Part shown: positions 33,928 through 41,873 of the stretch, piece by piece | Numbering within the stretch: the stretch's first letter is position 1 | Layout of the letters: every line of letters begins with the position of its first letter | Source: Zunongwangia atlantica 22II14-10F7 | GTDB lineage: Bacteria > Bacteroidota > Bacteroidia > Flavobacteriales > Flavobacteriaceae | Direction: 5' to 3' | DNA length: 64,000 nucleotides | Assembly (NCBI RefSeq): GCF_002094855.1 | Contig: NZ_ARYN01000008.1 | Coordinates: 62,001 to 126,000, forward strand | Notes under the pieces: model-generated | What the model saw: only the letters and a program-made list of their open reading frames with translations | The model's database searches: none | Told to the model about the DNA's origin: nothing | Translations under genes and position numbers: made by a program

Positions 33928-35793
33928 TTATACACTTTTATTAGTGTTAGAAACTGACGCATCAAAATCGTCTGATGCGTCAGTTGGTTCATCTGTGTTG
34001 TTAGTATTTTCTTCAAGTTTTTTTGCTTGATTTCTTAAATATCTTTCTTCTTCTGCAGCAGTATTGAAAACCCTTTCTTCTGAATCAAAAACATCTTCAT
34101 CTTCTTGTTCAAATCGCTTTTTTTGTTCCTCTAAATATTTTTCTTCTTCTGCGCTGGTGTTAAAGGTCCTTTCTTCTGAATCAAAAACATCTTCATCTTC
34201 CTCTTCAATTTCTTCGATTGGGCAGTCTAAGCATACCGCATGATCGTTTTCAACTCTTAACAAATAACCTTCCTGGTCGTTTTGTAAGATATCATTAGAT
34301 CTATAACTATTTCTATGGAAATAATTTACATTATCGTCTGCAATAAAGTGGCTACCTTCAGGAAGCCATAGCGTAACATAAAGTTCCTGATCTCTGGCTT
34401 TTAATTGTTCTCTTACTAAAAAGTAACTATCCAAATAAAGTGTATTTCCTTTTAGATCAAAGCCATATTCGATGTTTTCAGCTCTTCTTTTTGCATCTAA
34501 TACACTTTTACCATCTGCCTCTTTATTGACTTCTATTTTTGCAATTGAGTCTTTTGTTGAACGAATAATTACTCTAATATTCTCAGAATACAATACGCCA
34601 TTCTCGTTCTCGTCATATTTTAATTGAACGTTGTGATTTCTATATCCTACGTACGATTTATACTGATTGTTATTTCTCATTTCGATCGTTAGCGTATCTT
34701 GTTTAGTTGCGGGAATAGAAAATGTTTCAACCACATTTTCGCTAATGGCTCTACTTGTGGCTTCTTTTACACCAATTACGGCTAATCCTATCGCAGAAAT
34801 TATCCATAAACCTAACAATACTAATTTTGCGGTATTTCCTATAGATTTTAGGTTTTTAACCAAAATTTTTAATCCAAGGATAAAAAGGAAAAATAGAGGT
34901 ACGCCAACTGCGAAAAATGAAAATATAGCTCCTATCCAAATAGATGTTCCAGAGATATGCATTATTAGATAATCATTCCACGGGGCATCGATAATTCCAA
35001 AAGTTCCAAAGGTAAACAGACTAATAAATAAAGCGATTAATCCGCAACCGGCCGTTAGTAAAATTACGATACCAACAAAGGCAACAATAATTCTTAAAAA
35101 TACATTGATAACTTTTGCGAATGCTGAAGCTGCAGATCCTGCACCTGCTTTGGCACGGTTGCCATATTTTTGATAATCTACATTTTTTACTTTTTCTGAA
35201 ACATTATCAAATCCTTCTCTTATTTTTTTTTCGATATTCGAGATCGTCACTTCTTCGCCACGCATCGATAATTTTTCAGCAGTGGTTTTAGCTTCAGGAG
35301 TAAAAATCCAGAAGGCGATATAGATTAAAATGAAGATACCTGTAGATGCTAAGGTTAATACTACCCAAAGTAAGCGTATCCAAATAGCATCAATTTCCAG
35401 ATAATGACCTAAACCGCTACTAACACCACCTACATAAGAGTTTTCGGTATCGCGATAAAGACGCTTATTAGAAGATTTTTTGGTCTTTTTAGAAGTTGTG
35501 GTTTCGGGTTCGTCCTCAAAGATGTCTTCATCTACCATATAATCTTCAGGTTGCCCCATTATGGCGATCACTTCATCTACATCTATCATGCTTATTACCT
35601 GGCTCTTATCTGCTCTTTTTTCAGCAAAAAGTTCAGCAATACGAGCTTCAATATCCAGGATAATTTCATCACGTCCCTGTTTATCGGTAAACGAACGTTT
35701 TATGGCATCCAGATAATGCTGTAATTTTTTAAAGGCATCCTCGTCGATATGAAAGAACATGCCCGCAAGATTTATATTTATCGTCTTATTCAT
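33928..35793 (-). CDS. PspC-domain membrane protein
   Basis: This 621-residue protein has an N-terminal soluble segment (about 1-105), a PspC domain (about 108-170, RLYRDTENSYVGGVSSGLGHYLEIDAIWIRLLWVV), several helices (about 225-345), and a beta-rich C-terminal half. Residues 532-563 and 564-595 are a tandem duplication of 32 residues (EDEDVFDSEER...), ending in an Asp/Asn/Thr-rich tail. The PadR regulator gene overlaps its start by 8 bp. Proteins of this type are placed in envelope-stress responses. The exact role here is not known. Confidence 0.88.
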   Translation of the reverse strand: MNKTININLAGMFFHIDEDAFKKLQHYLDAIKRSFTDKQGRDEIILDIEARIAELFAEKRADKSQVISMIDVDEVIAIMGQPEDYMVDEDIFEDEPETTTSKKTKKSSNKRLYRDTENSYVGGVSSGLGHYLEIDAIWIRLLWVVLTLASTGIFILIYIAFWIFTPEAKTTAEKLSMRGEEVTISNIEKKIREGFDNVSEKVKNVDYQKYGNRAKAGAGSAASAFAKVINVFLRIIVAFVGIVILLTAGCGLIALFISLFTFGTFGIIDAPWNDYLIMHISGTSIWIGAIFSFFAVGVPLFFLFILGLKILVKNLKSIGNTAKLVLLGLWIISAIGLAVIGVKEATSRAISENVVETFSIPATKQDTLTIEMRNNNQYKSYVGYRNHNVQLKYDENENGVLYSENIRVIIRSTKDSIAKIEVNKEADGKSVLDAKRRAENIEYGFDLKGNTLYLDSYFLVREQLKARDQELYVTLWLPEGSHFIADDNVNYFHRNSYRSNDILQNDQEGYLLRVENDHAVCLDCPIEEIEEEDEDVFDSEERTFNTSAEEEKYLEEQKKRFEQEDEDVFDSEERVFNTAAEEERYLRNQAKKLEENTNNTDEPTDASDDFDASVSNTNKSV

Positions 35794-36130
35794 GATTTTT
35801 CTTTTTTTGAGTAGTTACAATGTTTACTGCGGTTTGCAGCTCATCCCAGGTCGAGGAAAGTTCGGTTAAGAACAATCTGCCGGTTTCAGTTAATCCATAA
35901 TATTTTCTTGGTGGCCCACTGGTAGACTCTTCCCATCTGTAGGAGAGTAAGCCTGCATTTTTAAGTCGGGTTAACAAAGGATATATCGTTCCTTCTACTA
36001 CCAGTAATTTGGCATCTTTAAGGGTGTCTAAGATTTCAGCTACGTAAGCATCTTCATCTTTTAAAACCGAAAGTATACAATACTCCAGTACACCTTTACG
36101 CATTTGTGCTTTGGTGTTCTCTATCTTCAT
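35786..36130 (-). CDS. PadR-family transcriptional regulator
   Basis: This 114-residue winged-helix repressor has EYCILSVLKDEDAYVAEILDTL, VVEGTIYPLLTRLKNAGLLSYRWEES, GPPRKYYGLTETGR and a short C-terminal dimer helix, all typical of PadR family-2 proteins. It overlaps the PspC gene by 8 bp and leads that operon. The PadR-PspC pair is frequent in Bacteroidota. Autoregulation is likely. The inducer is unknown. Confidence 0.92.
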   Translation of the reverse strand: MKIENTKAQMRKGVLEYCILSVLKDEDAYVAEILDTLKDAKLLVVEGTIYPLLTRLKNAGLLSYRWEESTSGPPRKYYGLTETGRLFLTELSSTWDELQTAVNIVTTQKKKNHE

Positions 36131-36200
36131 AGCGCTTGGTTTTGAATGTTGTTAAAATGTTCATTTTTTGATTGATGATTATGTTTGATAAATTGAATGA

Positions 36201-37073
36201 CTAATCTAAATAAGCAAGAGCGTCTACAATCTCATAATTTGGGTTGTCTTCTAAAAGATCTTTTAAAATCCCGATATGAGCCTGTCCCATCATTACATAA
36301 ATTCTCTTGCTTCCGGTTTTTAATTGTGTGTTTAAAATGTTTGAATAAATTTTAATGTTTCTATCGAAAAACAGACTAATATACTCGGCGCCTGCATATC
36401 TTTTTTCTTCGGAATTTAATTCTCTGTAATTAATACCGTCCTTATCAAAATCGCCATTTTGCACATAAGCCGGAAAGTTGAAAACGGCTCTATACGAAAG
36501 ATCAAGCATTTCTGGCTCGTTGATCTTTTTTGTGAAATCGTATAATGAAAGTGAATTTTCCATTACTTGTTTCCCTAAAGGTCTCGAAGTTTGCTGAAGC
36601 TTTTTTAATTGCTCCTGGAAATACTCAAAATGATCGCCTTCTTTTAATAAATTTTGAGATGTAGAAGAGTTAAAGTCGATTCCGTAAACATGATCTAAAT
36701 TCAGTTTATTTGCCAGCCTAAAACCTACCTGGTAAGTCTCACCTGCACCATACTCAAACTTCTTAAGATCTAGTTTATCGTTTTTATATAACTTATAAAG
36801 GCTATCTGCCCATTGTTGTTCCTGCGGAGTTAATTCAACCATAATAGCATCTGGTTGAAATTGTGCAATTTTAGCTGTTATTTTTTCAAGCTCCTGTTGC
36901 TTTTTTGGATTAAACATACTTGCAGCCTCCGTGCCATTTTGCATTTGGCTTAAGTGCGCAAAGCCAACAAGCATGATCTCTACTTTTTCATTTTGTTGAG
37001 CTACACCAAAACTGGATTGGAAAGCAAGTAAAATTGCGATGATGATTTGTGATATTTTGATTGATGGATTCAT
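36201..37073 (-). CDS. DUF5694-like exported protein
   Basis: This 290-residue protein has a signal peptide ending near VAQ (about 26). The mature part has VEIMLVGFAHLSQ near the start, AIMVELTPQEQQWADSLYKLY, YGIDFNS and the late RIYVMMGQAHIGIL. The paired GFAH and GQAHIG motifs resemble those of TraB/EreA-type proteins. The biological role is unknown. It lies in the PspC/PadR neighbourhood on the same strand. Confidence 0.6.
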   Translation of the reverse strand: MNPSIKISQIIIAILLAFQSSFGVAQQNEKVEIMLVGFAHLSQMQNGTEAASMFNPKKQQELEKITAKIAQFQPDAIMVELTPQEQQWADSLYKLYKNDKLDLKKFEYGAGETYQVGFRLANKLNLDHVYGIDFNSSTSQNLLKEGDHFEYFQEQLKKLQQTSRPLGKQVMENSLSLYDFTKKINEPEMLDLSYRAVFNFPAYVQNGDFDKDGINYRELNSEEKRYAGAEYISLFFDRNIKIYSNILNTQLKTGSKRIYVMMGQAHIGILKDLLEDNPNYEIVDALAYLD

Positions 37074-37090
37074 ATTCGATAAATTGATGA

Positions 37091-37487
37091 TTATTTTATT
37101 TTTTGATAAACGTTGTCATTTAAAGTGATAAAATACTCGTTGTCCAGGCTTTCGTAATAAATAGGGATTTCAATTTTTTTATCGCTATTGTAATATTCTA
37201 TAGATGGTATTTTCTTGTTTTTTTACCGTAGAGAAAATAAACAAATCTATAGAAGAAGTGCTTGTAATATAAGTCCCTAATTTGCCCTGGATAGTTTGAT
37301 CTTCAGATTTAAGAACTACATTTTTATCTTCAAAATCGATTCTTTTAATATCATTTTTGCCACGATATAACTCCCAGCTTCCGTCAAGATCATAATCTTT
37401 AGAATCGGAGAATTCATTTTCAATTTTCACACAAGAAATGTTGAGTAAAACAACTAATATTAGACTGATGTTTAAGATTTTTTTCAT
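37091..37487 (-). pseudogene. Lipoprotein gene with a likely homopolymer frameshift
   Basis: The first 100 codons encode a lipoprotein (lipobox LNISC, then GSWELYRGKNDIKRIDF). The frame ends early at 37185, just after a run of seven A (37217-37223 on this strand). If one A is removed, reading continues as KNKKIPSIEYYNSDKK and then EIPIYYESLDNEYFITLND to a stop at 37091. This gives about 131 residues. The new tail has normal composition and codon use. A one-base insertion, a sequencing error or phase variation could explain it. I treat the longer gene as the original. Confidence 0.6.
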
Positions 37488-37498
37488 GATTATTGTTT

Positions 37499-37987
37499 TT
37501 AGGAAGCCTCATTTAATATAGTATCGTCTTTGATGAAGTTGATACATAAAGGATATTTATATTCTTTGCCTTCACTGGCATCTTTTGCTGCGCTAATTAC
37601 AGCATAGAGCTCAAAAACAATAAGACCCAGGAGAAAAATCCCCGCTGTAAAAAGCATAACCAAAATGGGTAAAGCAGCTTCCTCAGCAGTGTTTATGTTA
37701 ATATTGTATTCGTTATACTCGAAAAACTCTAGTGGGATTCTTGCACCCAGAATAATAGTAGAAGCAATAAGTAAACAGGCAATAATAATATAGTATAATA
37801 ATAAGCTAAGCTGAAAATTAACCGCATTACGCCCGTGATGATCTACAAATGATTTTTCCTTGTTTATTAGCCAGATAATTAACGGGAAAATAAAGTTTCC
37901 ACAAGGGATAAATAGTTTAGAAAAAACCGAAAGATGAATAATTGTGGCTAAGGTTTGGTCTTGTTGTTTGATTGCTGATGATTCCAT
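37499..37987 (-). CDS. DUF4870-family membrane protein
   Basis: This 162-residue protein has the DUF4870 signature LPxGNFIFPLIIWLINKEKSFVDHHGRNAVNFQLSLLLYY and three or four helices. Only the membrane part is present, unlike the HTH fusion at 27125. The stop is 11 bp before the frameshifted lipoprotein gene, so the two could share a transcript. A 15-bp perfect inverted repeat lies just upstream of its start. The function is unknown. Confidence 0.85.
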   Translation of the reverse strand: MESSAIKQQDQTLATIIHLSVFSKLFIPCGNFIFPLIIWLINKEKSFVDHHGRNAVNFQLSLLLYYIIIACLLIASTIILGARIPLEFFEYNEYNININTAEEAALPILVMLFTAGIFLLGLIVFELYAVISAAKDASEGKEYKYPLCINFIKDDTILNEAS

Positions 37988-38004
37988 TGTTTTTCTTTTT
38001 TAAT

Positions 38005-38050
38005 AAACCGGACTTAAAATGATGGTTTTCGATGTTTTTAAGTCCGGTTT
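38005..38050. repeat. Long perfect inverted repeat ahead of the DUF4870 gene
   Basis: AAACCGGACTTAAAA and TTTTAAGTCCGGTTT form a perfect 15-bp stem with a 16-nt loop. It lies 18 nt upstream of the DUF4870 start, in that gene's leader. No T run follows in either direction, so it is not an ordinary terminator. Its function is unknown. Confidence 0.6.
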
Positions 38051-38261
38051 GTAATGTCCCGATGAAGGATGCTTTTTGATTGATAAACTATGATAAAACT
38101 TAACTAATTAAATTTAGAAATTCCTATACCAGTTAATTTCTAATACAAATATATGGTTAAAAGAAGGTATTTTGCAAAGCATAGTACCTAAATTTAACAT
38201 TTAATTGAGATTTTGAGTATATTTAGGATTTGAAATAATTTAGATATCTTTAAAAGAAATA

Positions 38262-38732
38262 ATGAATACTATGCAAATTACGTCTAAGAAACTCAATCAA
38301 TTTTTAATGCTGAAGTTACCAAGTGCATGGCTTTGTGGCGTTAGGGTTAAAGCGATTTCAGATACTAATTGCAGTGTAGGAGTAAAACATAAATGGATAA
38401 ATCAAAATCCTTTTAAAAGTATGTATTTCGCGGTGCAGGCAATGGCAGCCGAGTTGAGTACAGGTGCAATGGTGATCTCAAAAATTAGATCTCAAAAACA
38501 ACCAATATCGATGTTGGTAGCTCAAAACAAATCTGTTTTTACTAAAAAGGCAACTGGCAAAATTATTTTTAAATGTGAAGACGGAGCTTTGATTGATAAC
38601 GCAATTTCAGAAACTTTAAAAACAGGAGAAGGACAAACCTTTTGGATGAAATCTATAGGCATAAATGAAGATGGAGTAGTGGTTTCTACATTCGAATTTG
38701 AATGGACGGTAAAAGTAAAGACCAAAAAATAA
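38262..38732 (+). CDS. DUF4442 hotdog-fold protein (thioesterase-like)
   Basis: This 156-residue soluble protein has the DUF4442 pattern: LPSAWLCGVRVKAI, CSVGVKHKWINQNPFKSMYFAVQAMAAELSTG and a C-terminal strand set. The family belongs to the hotdog acyl-CoA thioesterase clan, but no characterised substrate is known to me. It is followed after 70 bp by the AIM24-family gene. Confidence 0.82.
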   Translation: MNTMQITSKKLNQFLMLKLPSAWLCGVRVKAISDTNCSVGVKHKWINQNPFKSMYFAVQAMAAELSTGAMVISKIRSQKQPISMLVAQNKSVFTKKATGKIIFKCEDGALIDNAISETLKTGEGQTFWMKSIGINEDGVVVSTFEFEWTVKVKTKK

Positions 38733-38801
38733 ACTTTTGAACCGCCTGTAACATTTTAAGAATTTTCTCTTCTAATAGATAAAACCACTAAAACTTAAAT
38801 T

Positions 38802-39602
38802 ATGAACGCTCACGAAATAGATTACGAAATATTTGGCGAAGAAATGCAATATGTAGAGTTGGAGTTAGATCCACAGGAAGCTGCAATTGCAGAAGCTGGA
38901 AACTTTATGATGATGGATAATGGTATTAAAATGGATACCATTTTTGGAGACGGAAGTAAAGAAAACGAAGGTTTTTTAGGAAAAGTGCTGGGCGCTGGGA
39001 AACGATTACTTACAGGAGAAAGTTTATTTATGACGATCTTTTCAAATATGGGGCAGGGAAAAAAGAAAATTAGTTTTGCCTCACCATATCCAGGAAAAAT
39101 AATACCTATAGATCTTACACAATTTGGCGGTAAATTTATTTGCCAAAAAGATGCATTTTTATGTGCTGCTAAAGGCGTTTCTATAGGAATAGAATTTAGC
39201 CGTAAACTAGGTAGAGGATTTTTTGGAGGTGAAGGATTTATTATGCAAAAAATAGAAGGTGACGGGATGGCCTTTGTGCATGCCGGAGGTACTATGGCTA
39301 GAAAAGAATTAGCTATTGGCGAAACTCTAAAAGTAGACACAGGTTGTATTATTGGTTTTACACAAACTGTTAATTATGATATCGAGTTTGTAGGCGGAAT
39401 TCGAAATACTTTCTTTGGAGGAGAAGGTCTTTTCTTTGCTACATTAACAGGCCCAGGCGTTGTTTATGTACAATCTTTACCATTTAGTAGATTAGCAAAC
39501 AGAGTTTTACAGGCAGCACCGCAAGCTGGTGGAAAAGACAAGGGAGAAGGAAGCATTTTAGGTGGAATTGGTGATATTTTAAGCGGGGATAACCGATTCT
39601 AA
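38802..39602 (+). CDS. AIM24/TIGR00266-family beta-roll protein
   Basis: This 266-residue protein has the QYVELELDPQEAAIAEAGNFMMMD opening and several glycine-rich repeats (GRGFFGGEGFIMQKIEGDGMAFVHAGG, IRNTFFGGEGLFFATLTGPGVVYVQSLP) typical of the TIGR00266 family. These are structurally like mitochondrial AIM24, with a double-stranded beta-roll. The cellular role in bacteria is not established. It is probably in a transcription unit with the preceding DUF4442 gene. Confidence 0.88.
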   Translation: MNAHEIDYEIFGEEMQYVELELDPQEAAIAEAGNFMMMDNGIKMDTIFGDGSKENEGFLGKVLGAGKRLLTGESLFMTIFSNMGQGKKKISFASPYPGKIIPIDLTQFGGKFICQKDAFLCAAKGVSIGIEFSRKLGRGFFGGEGFIMQKIEGDGMAFVHAGGTMARKELAIGETLKVDTGCIIGFTQTVNYDIEFVGGIRNTFFGGEGLFFATLTGPGVVYVQSLPFSRLANRVLQAAPQAGGKDKGEGSILGGIGDILSGDNRF

Positions 39603-39736
39603 AATGTTAAAGATTTGTTTATATGTGGTTTAAGTGTGAAAATTTTCTATATTTAAGAAGTTTAAATCGCAGCCTATAGAAGAATTTTTACATTTTTTTA
39701 AATTAACCTAACTAATAATTAAATCAGTATCAAATT

Positions 39737-39934
39737 ATGGCGAGAGCGATGTTTGAATACACCAAAACTATCCTTGATAAGGTAAGTTTTGATGCAACAT
39801 TATTCTGTAAGGAAGTTAAAAAAGCGATCTCCAGATTATTACCTCACGAAATCGAGGAATTAAAGATTTGGATTGAAGCACTTACCGAACAGAATCCGGA
39901 ACTAAACCAATGCTTAATTTATTTAAATCCTTAA
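39737..39934 (+). CDS. Small conserved flavobacterial protein
   Basis: This 65-residue, helical protein (MARAMFEYTKTILDKVSFD...LLPHEIEELKIWIEAL) resembles small proteins that I recall as conserved across Bacteroidota. It has no signal peptide and no cofactor motif. A strong bidirectional terminator follows 14 bp after the stop. The role is unknown. Confidence 0.7.
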   Translation: MARAMFEYTKTILDKVSFDATLFCKEVKKAISRLLPHEIEELKIWIEALTEQNPELNQCLIYLNP

Positions 39935-39948
39935 CATGATAAAAAATT

Positions 39949-39977
39949 AAAAAAGCGGCTTTTAAGCCGCTTTTTCT
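39949..39977. terminator. Bidirectional terminator
   Basis: AAAAAGCGGCTT-TT-AAGCCGCTTTTT is a perfect hairpin with A and T runs. It serves the small gene on the plus strand and oxyR on the minus strand. Confidence 0.9.
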
Positions 39978-39995
39978 TTTTATAAATTTCAGAAA

Positions 39996-40958
39996 TTAAA
40001 ACTGAAGTTCTTTTTTATTTTTTTGCTGTGTAGGACTAATAATTTCTACATTTTGGAAAGTGATGGCTCCTTTCACAACAGATGCAATTACTTTACGCAT
40101 GGCATCGATAATTTGCATTTTTAATTCGCTACGATTATAGATTAAACTTACCTCTCTTGCCGGTACAGGATCCTTAAACATTTTTAAGTTGTTCTTGTCC
40201 TTTTCAGCAATATCTAAAGTATGAAGGTAAGGTAAAAGCGTCATTCCTAAACCTTCATTAGCAAGCTTGATCAAGGTTTCAAAACTACCGCTTTGTAGTC
40301 TAAAATGTTCGTCTTCACTAGATTTTACCGTTTTACATAAATTGATAATTCCGTCTTTAAAACAATGTCCATCCTGTAAAAGCAAAATATCATCAATATC
40401 AAGATCATTTACATCGATCTTATATTCATTATGTAAGCGATGGCTTGGCGGAATATAGCCTACAAAAGGCTCGTAATAAAGCACATTTTCCTTAATACCA
40501 TCAATATTAAGCGGTGTAGCAGCAATTGCAGCGTCTAAATGACCTTCTTTTAATTTTTCGATAATTGCCTCAGTATGTAATTCTTCTATCTGAAGTTTTA
40601 CTTTTGGATATTTTTTGATGAAATTATTGATAAACATAGGAAGTAAAGTAGGCATAACCGTAGGAATAATCCCTAACCGAAAAGCACCGCCAATAAATCC
40701 TTTTTGTTGATCTACAATATCCTGAATTCGATCACTCTCGTTTACAATATTTCTAGCCTGAGTAACAATTTTCTTCCCAGTTTCAGTAAGTTCGATAGGC
40801 TTTTTACTACGGTCGAAAATAAGCACATCCAGCTCTTCTTCAAGCTTTTGTATTTGCATACTTAAAGTAGGCTGAGTAACAAATACTTTTTGCGCTGCTC
40901 TTGTAAAGTTTTTATGTTCTGCTACTGCCAGAACATAATGCAACTGAGTTATAGTCAT
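39996..40958 (-). CDS. oxyR: OxyR-type LysR regulator of peroxide response
   Basis: This 320-residue protein has an N-terminal LysR HTH (about 1-60, LHYVLAVAEHKNFTRAAQKVFVTQPTLSMQIQKLE) and a peroxide-sensing domain with Cys199 and Cys208 in DGHCFKDGIINLC. These are the same residue numbers as the redox pair in Escherichia coli OxyR. It activates peroxide defence genes upon disulfide formation. No catalase or Dps gene is adjacent. A perfect TATATTTG -7 box (41015-41022, minus strand) lies about 57 bp upstream. Confidence 0.92.
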   Translation of the reverse strand: MTITQLHYVLAVAEHKNFTRAAQKVFVTQPTLSMQIQKLEEELDVLIFDRSKKPIELTETGKKIVTQARNIVNESDRIQDIVDQQKGFIGGAFRLGIIPTVMPTLLPMFINNFIKKYPKVKLQIEELHTEAIIEKLKEGHLDAAIAATPLNIDGIKENVLYYEPFVGYIPPSHRLHNEYKIDVNDLDIDDILLLQDGHCFKDGIINLCKTVKSSEDEHFRLQSGSFETLIKLANEGLGMTLLPYLHTLDIAEKDKNNLKMFKDPVPAREVSLIYNRSELKMQIIDAMRKVIASVVKGAITFQNVEIISPTQQKNKKELQF

Positions 40959-41014
40959 AGTTTACAACAATATAATTCGATAATATGGATTTAGTTCCTA
41001 ACTATCGTACACTA

Positions 41015-41022
41015 CAAATATA
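41015..41022 (-). promoter_or_regulatory. -7 box of oxyR
   Basis: TATATTTG on the minus strand is an exact consensus match. Between it and the ATG lies an imperfect inverted sequence CGATA...TATCG (40978-41006), which could be an autoregulatory site. That interpretation is weak. Confidence 0.5.
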
Positions 41023-41070
41023 TTAGTTTTTTCTATTGTAAACGAATAAAAACTAAAGTTTGTCTATACT

Positions 41071-41105
41071 AAAAACCCGCAGATAGCATCAACTAAATGC
41101 GGGTT
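41071..41105 (-). terminator. Terminator of the DUF2141 gene
   Basis: AACCCGCA and TGCGGGTT form an 8-bp stem with a 16-nt loop. On the minus strand it is followed by T-rich sequence. Confidence 0.65.
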
Positions 41106-41123
41106 GTTTTAGATTACTATTGG

Positions 41124-41552
41124 TCAAAATCGAATGCTAATTTTTTCTTCATCACCGTCAAAATTAAATTTACCATCGTTCCATACCGGTGGGCCAAAAG
41201 GATTAACCTTGTTATTTGAAACCCCATAATCTTCCTGAGGCATTCCGTTAGTTTCAAAATCCATTTTGTCGTTATCATTTTTGTCATGGAAGCATATCAC
41301 AGCATATTCACCTGCTGGAATATCTGTAAAAGTTACAACAGATTTTCCATCTTTTATCTTAGCAGTTTTAGAGAAAGTTGGTTTTTTCATAAAACTGTCT
41401 TTCGTATAAATACCGTAAACAATTTTTCCGTTATCGCTAGTTACGTTTAATATTTCTACGGAAATAGTTCCAGTAGAATCTTTTGCGGTTTCTTGTGCTT
41501 TTGCAGCAAATCCTGAAATAAATAATGCGAAAATAATGGCTAAAGTTCTCAT
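41124..41552 (-). CDS. DUF2141 exported protein
   Basis: This 142-residue protein has a signal peptide ending around AKA. The core has EILNVTSDNGKIVYGIY, FTDIPAGEYAVICFHDKNDNDKMDFETNGMPQEDYGVSNN, a typical DUF2141 pattern with an Asp/Asn-rich loop that could bind calcium. It is predicted to be periplasmic. The function is unknown. It is monocistronic. Confidence 0.88.
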   Translation of the reverse strand: MRTLAIIFALFISGFAAKAQETAKDSTGTISVEILNVTSDNGKIVYGIYTKDSFMKKPTFSKTAKIKDGKSVVTFTDIPAGEYAVICFHDKNDNDKMDFETNGMPQEDYGVSNNKVNPFGPPVWNDGKFNFDGDEEKISIRF

Positions 41553-41873
41553 GTTGATTAGTTTTATTTAATTGAACACTGTAAAAGTAGGGAAGATGTT
41601 CAATTGATTAGAAATCAACTTACTGAACTGTAGTTTTTTACAGCTGAATTGTATTTTGGATTGAGCTAGTTAACAGTTTACGGTTTACAGTGTACAGTGA
41701 ACAGTACTTGGTTTAGGGTTTTAAGAATTGAATACAACTAAAATTTAAAAAGGTGAAATCTTTTATGCTAAGAGAATACAAGAAAGAATAATATTTTCAG
41801 AAAGATTTTCTAAAATACAATATACCAAAAATCTAATCATCTAGAATACCAACAATCCAATATTCTAAACTTC
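41552..41873. other. Intergenic region with low-complexity repeat-like sequence
   Basis: No gene is present. An ACAGT-rich part (41667-41707) and a part made of short words such as AATCTAATC, CTAGAATACC and CCAATATTCTAAAC (41805-41880) precede the DUF58 stop. Comparable material occurs at 48961-49060. Confidence 0.5.

Noticed and set aside
38748-38752. GTAAC ahead of the AIM24-family gene as a regulon site
   Set aside because: Only one arm is present. The second arm position reads TAAGA, and no suitable -7 box follows.
38822-39340. A 172-codon open frame antisense to the AIM24-family gene
   Set aside because: It has Pro/Ser-rich random-looking sequence and lies wholly opposite a well-supported gene.
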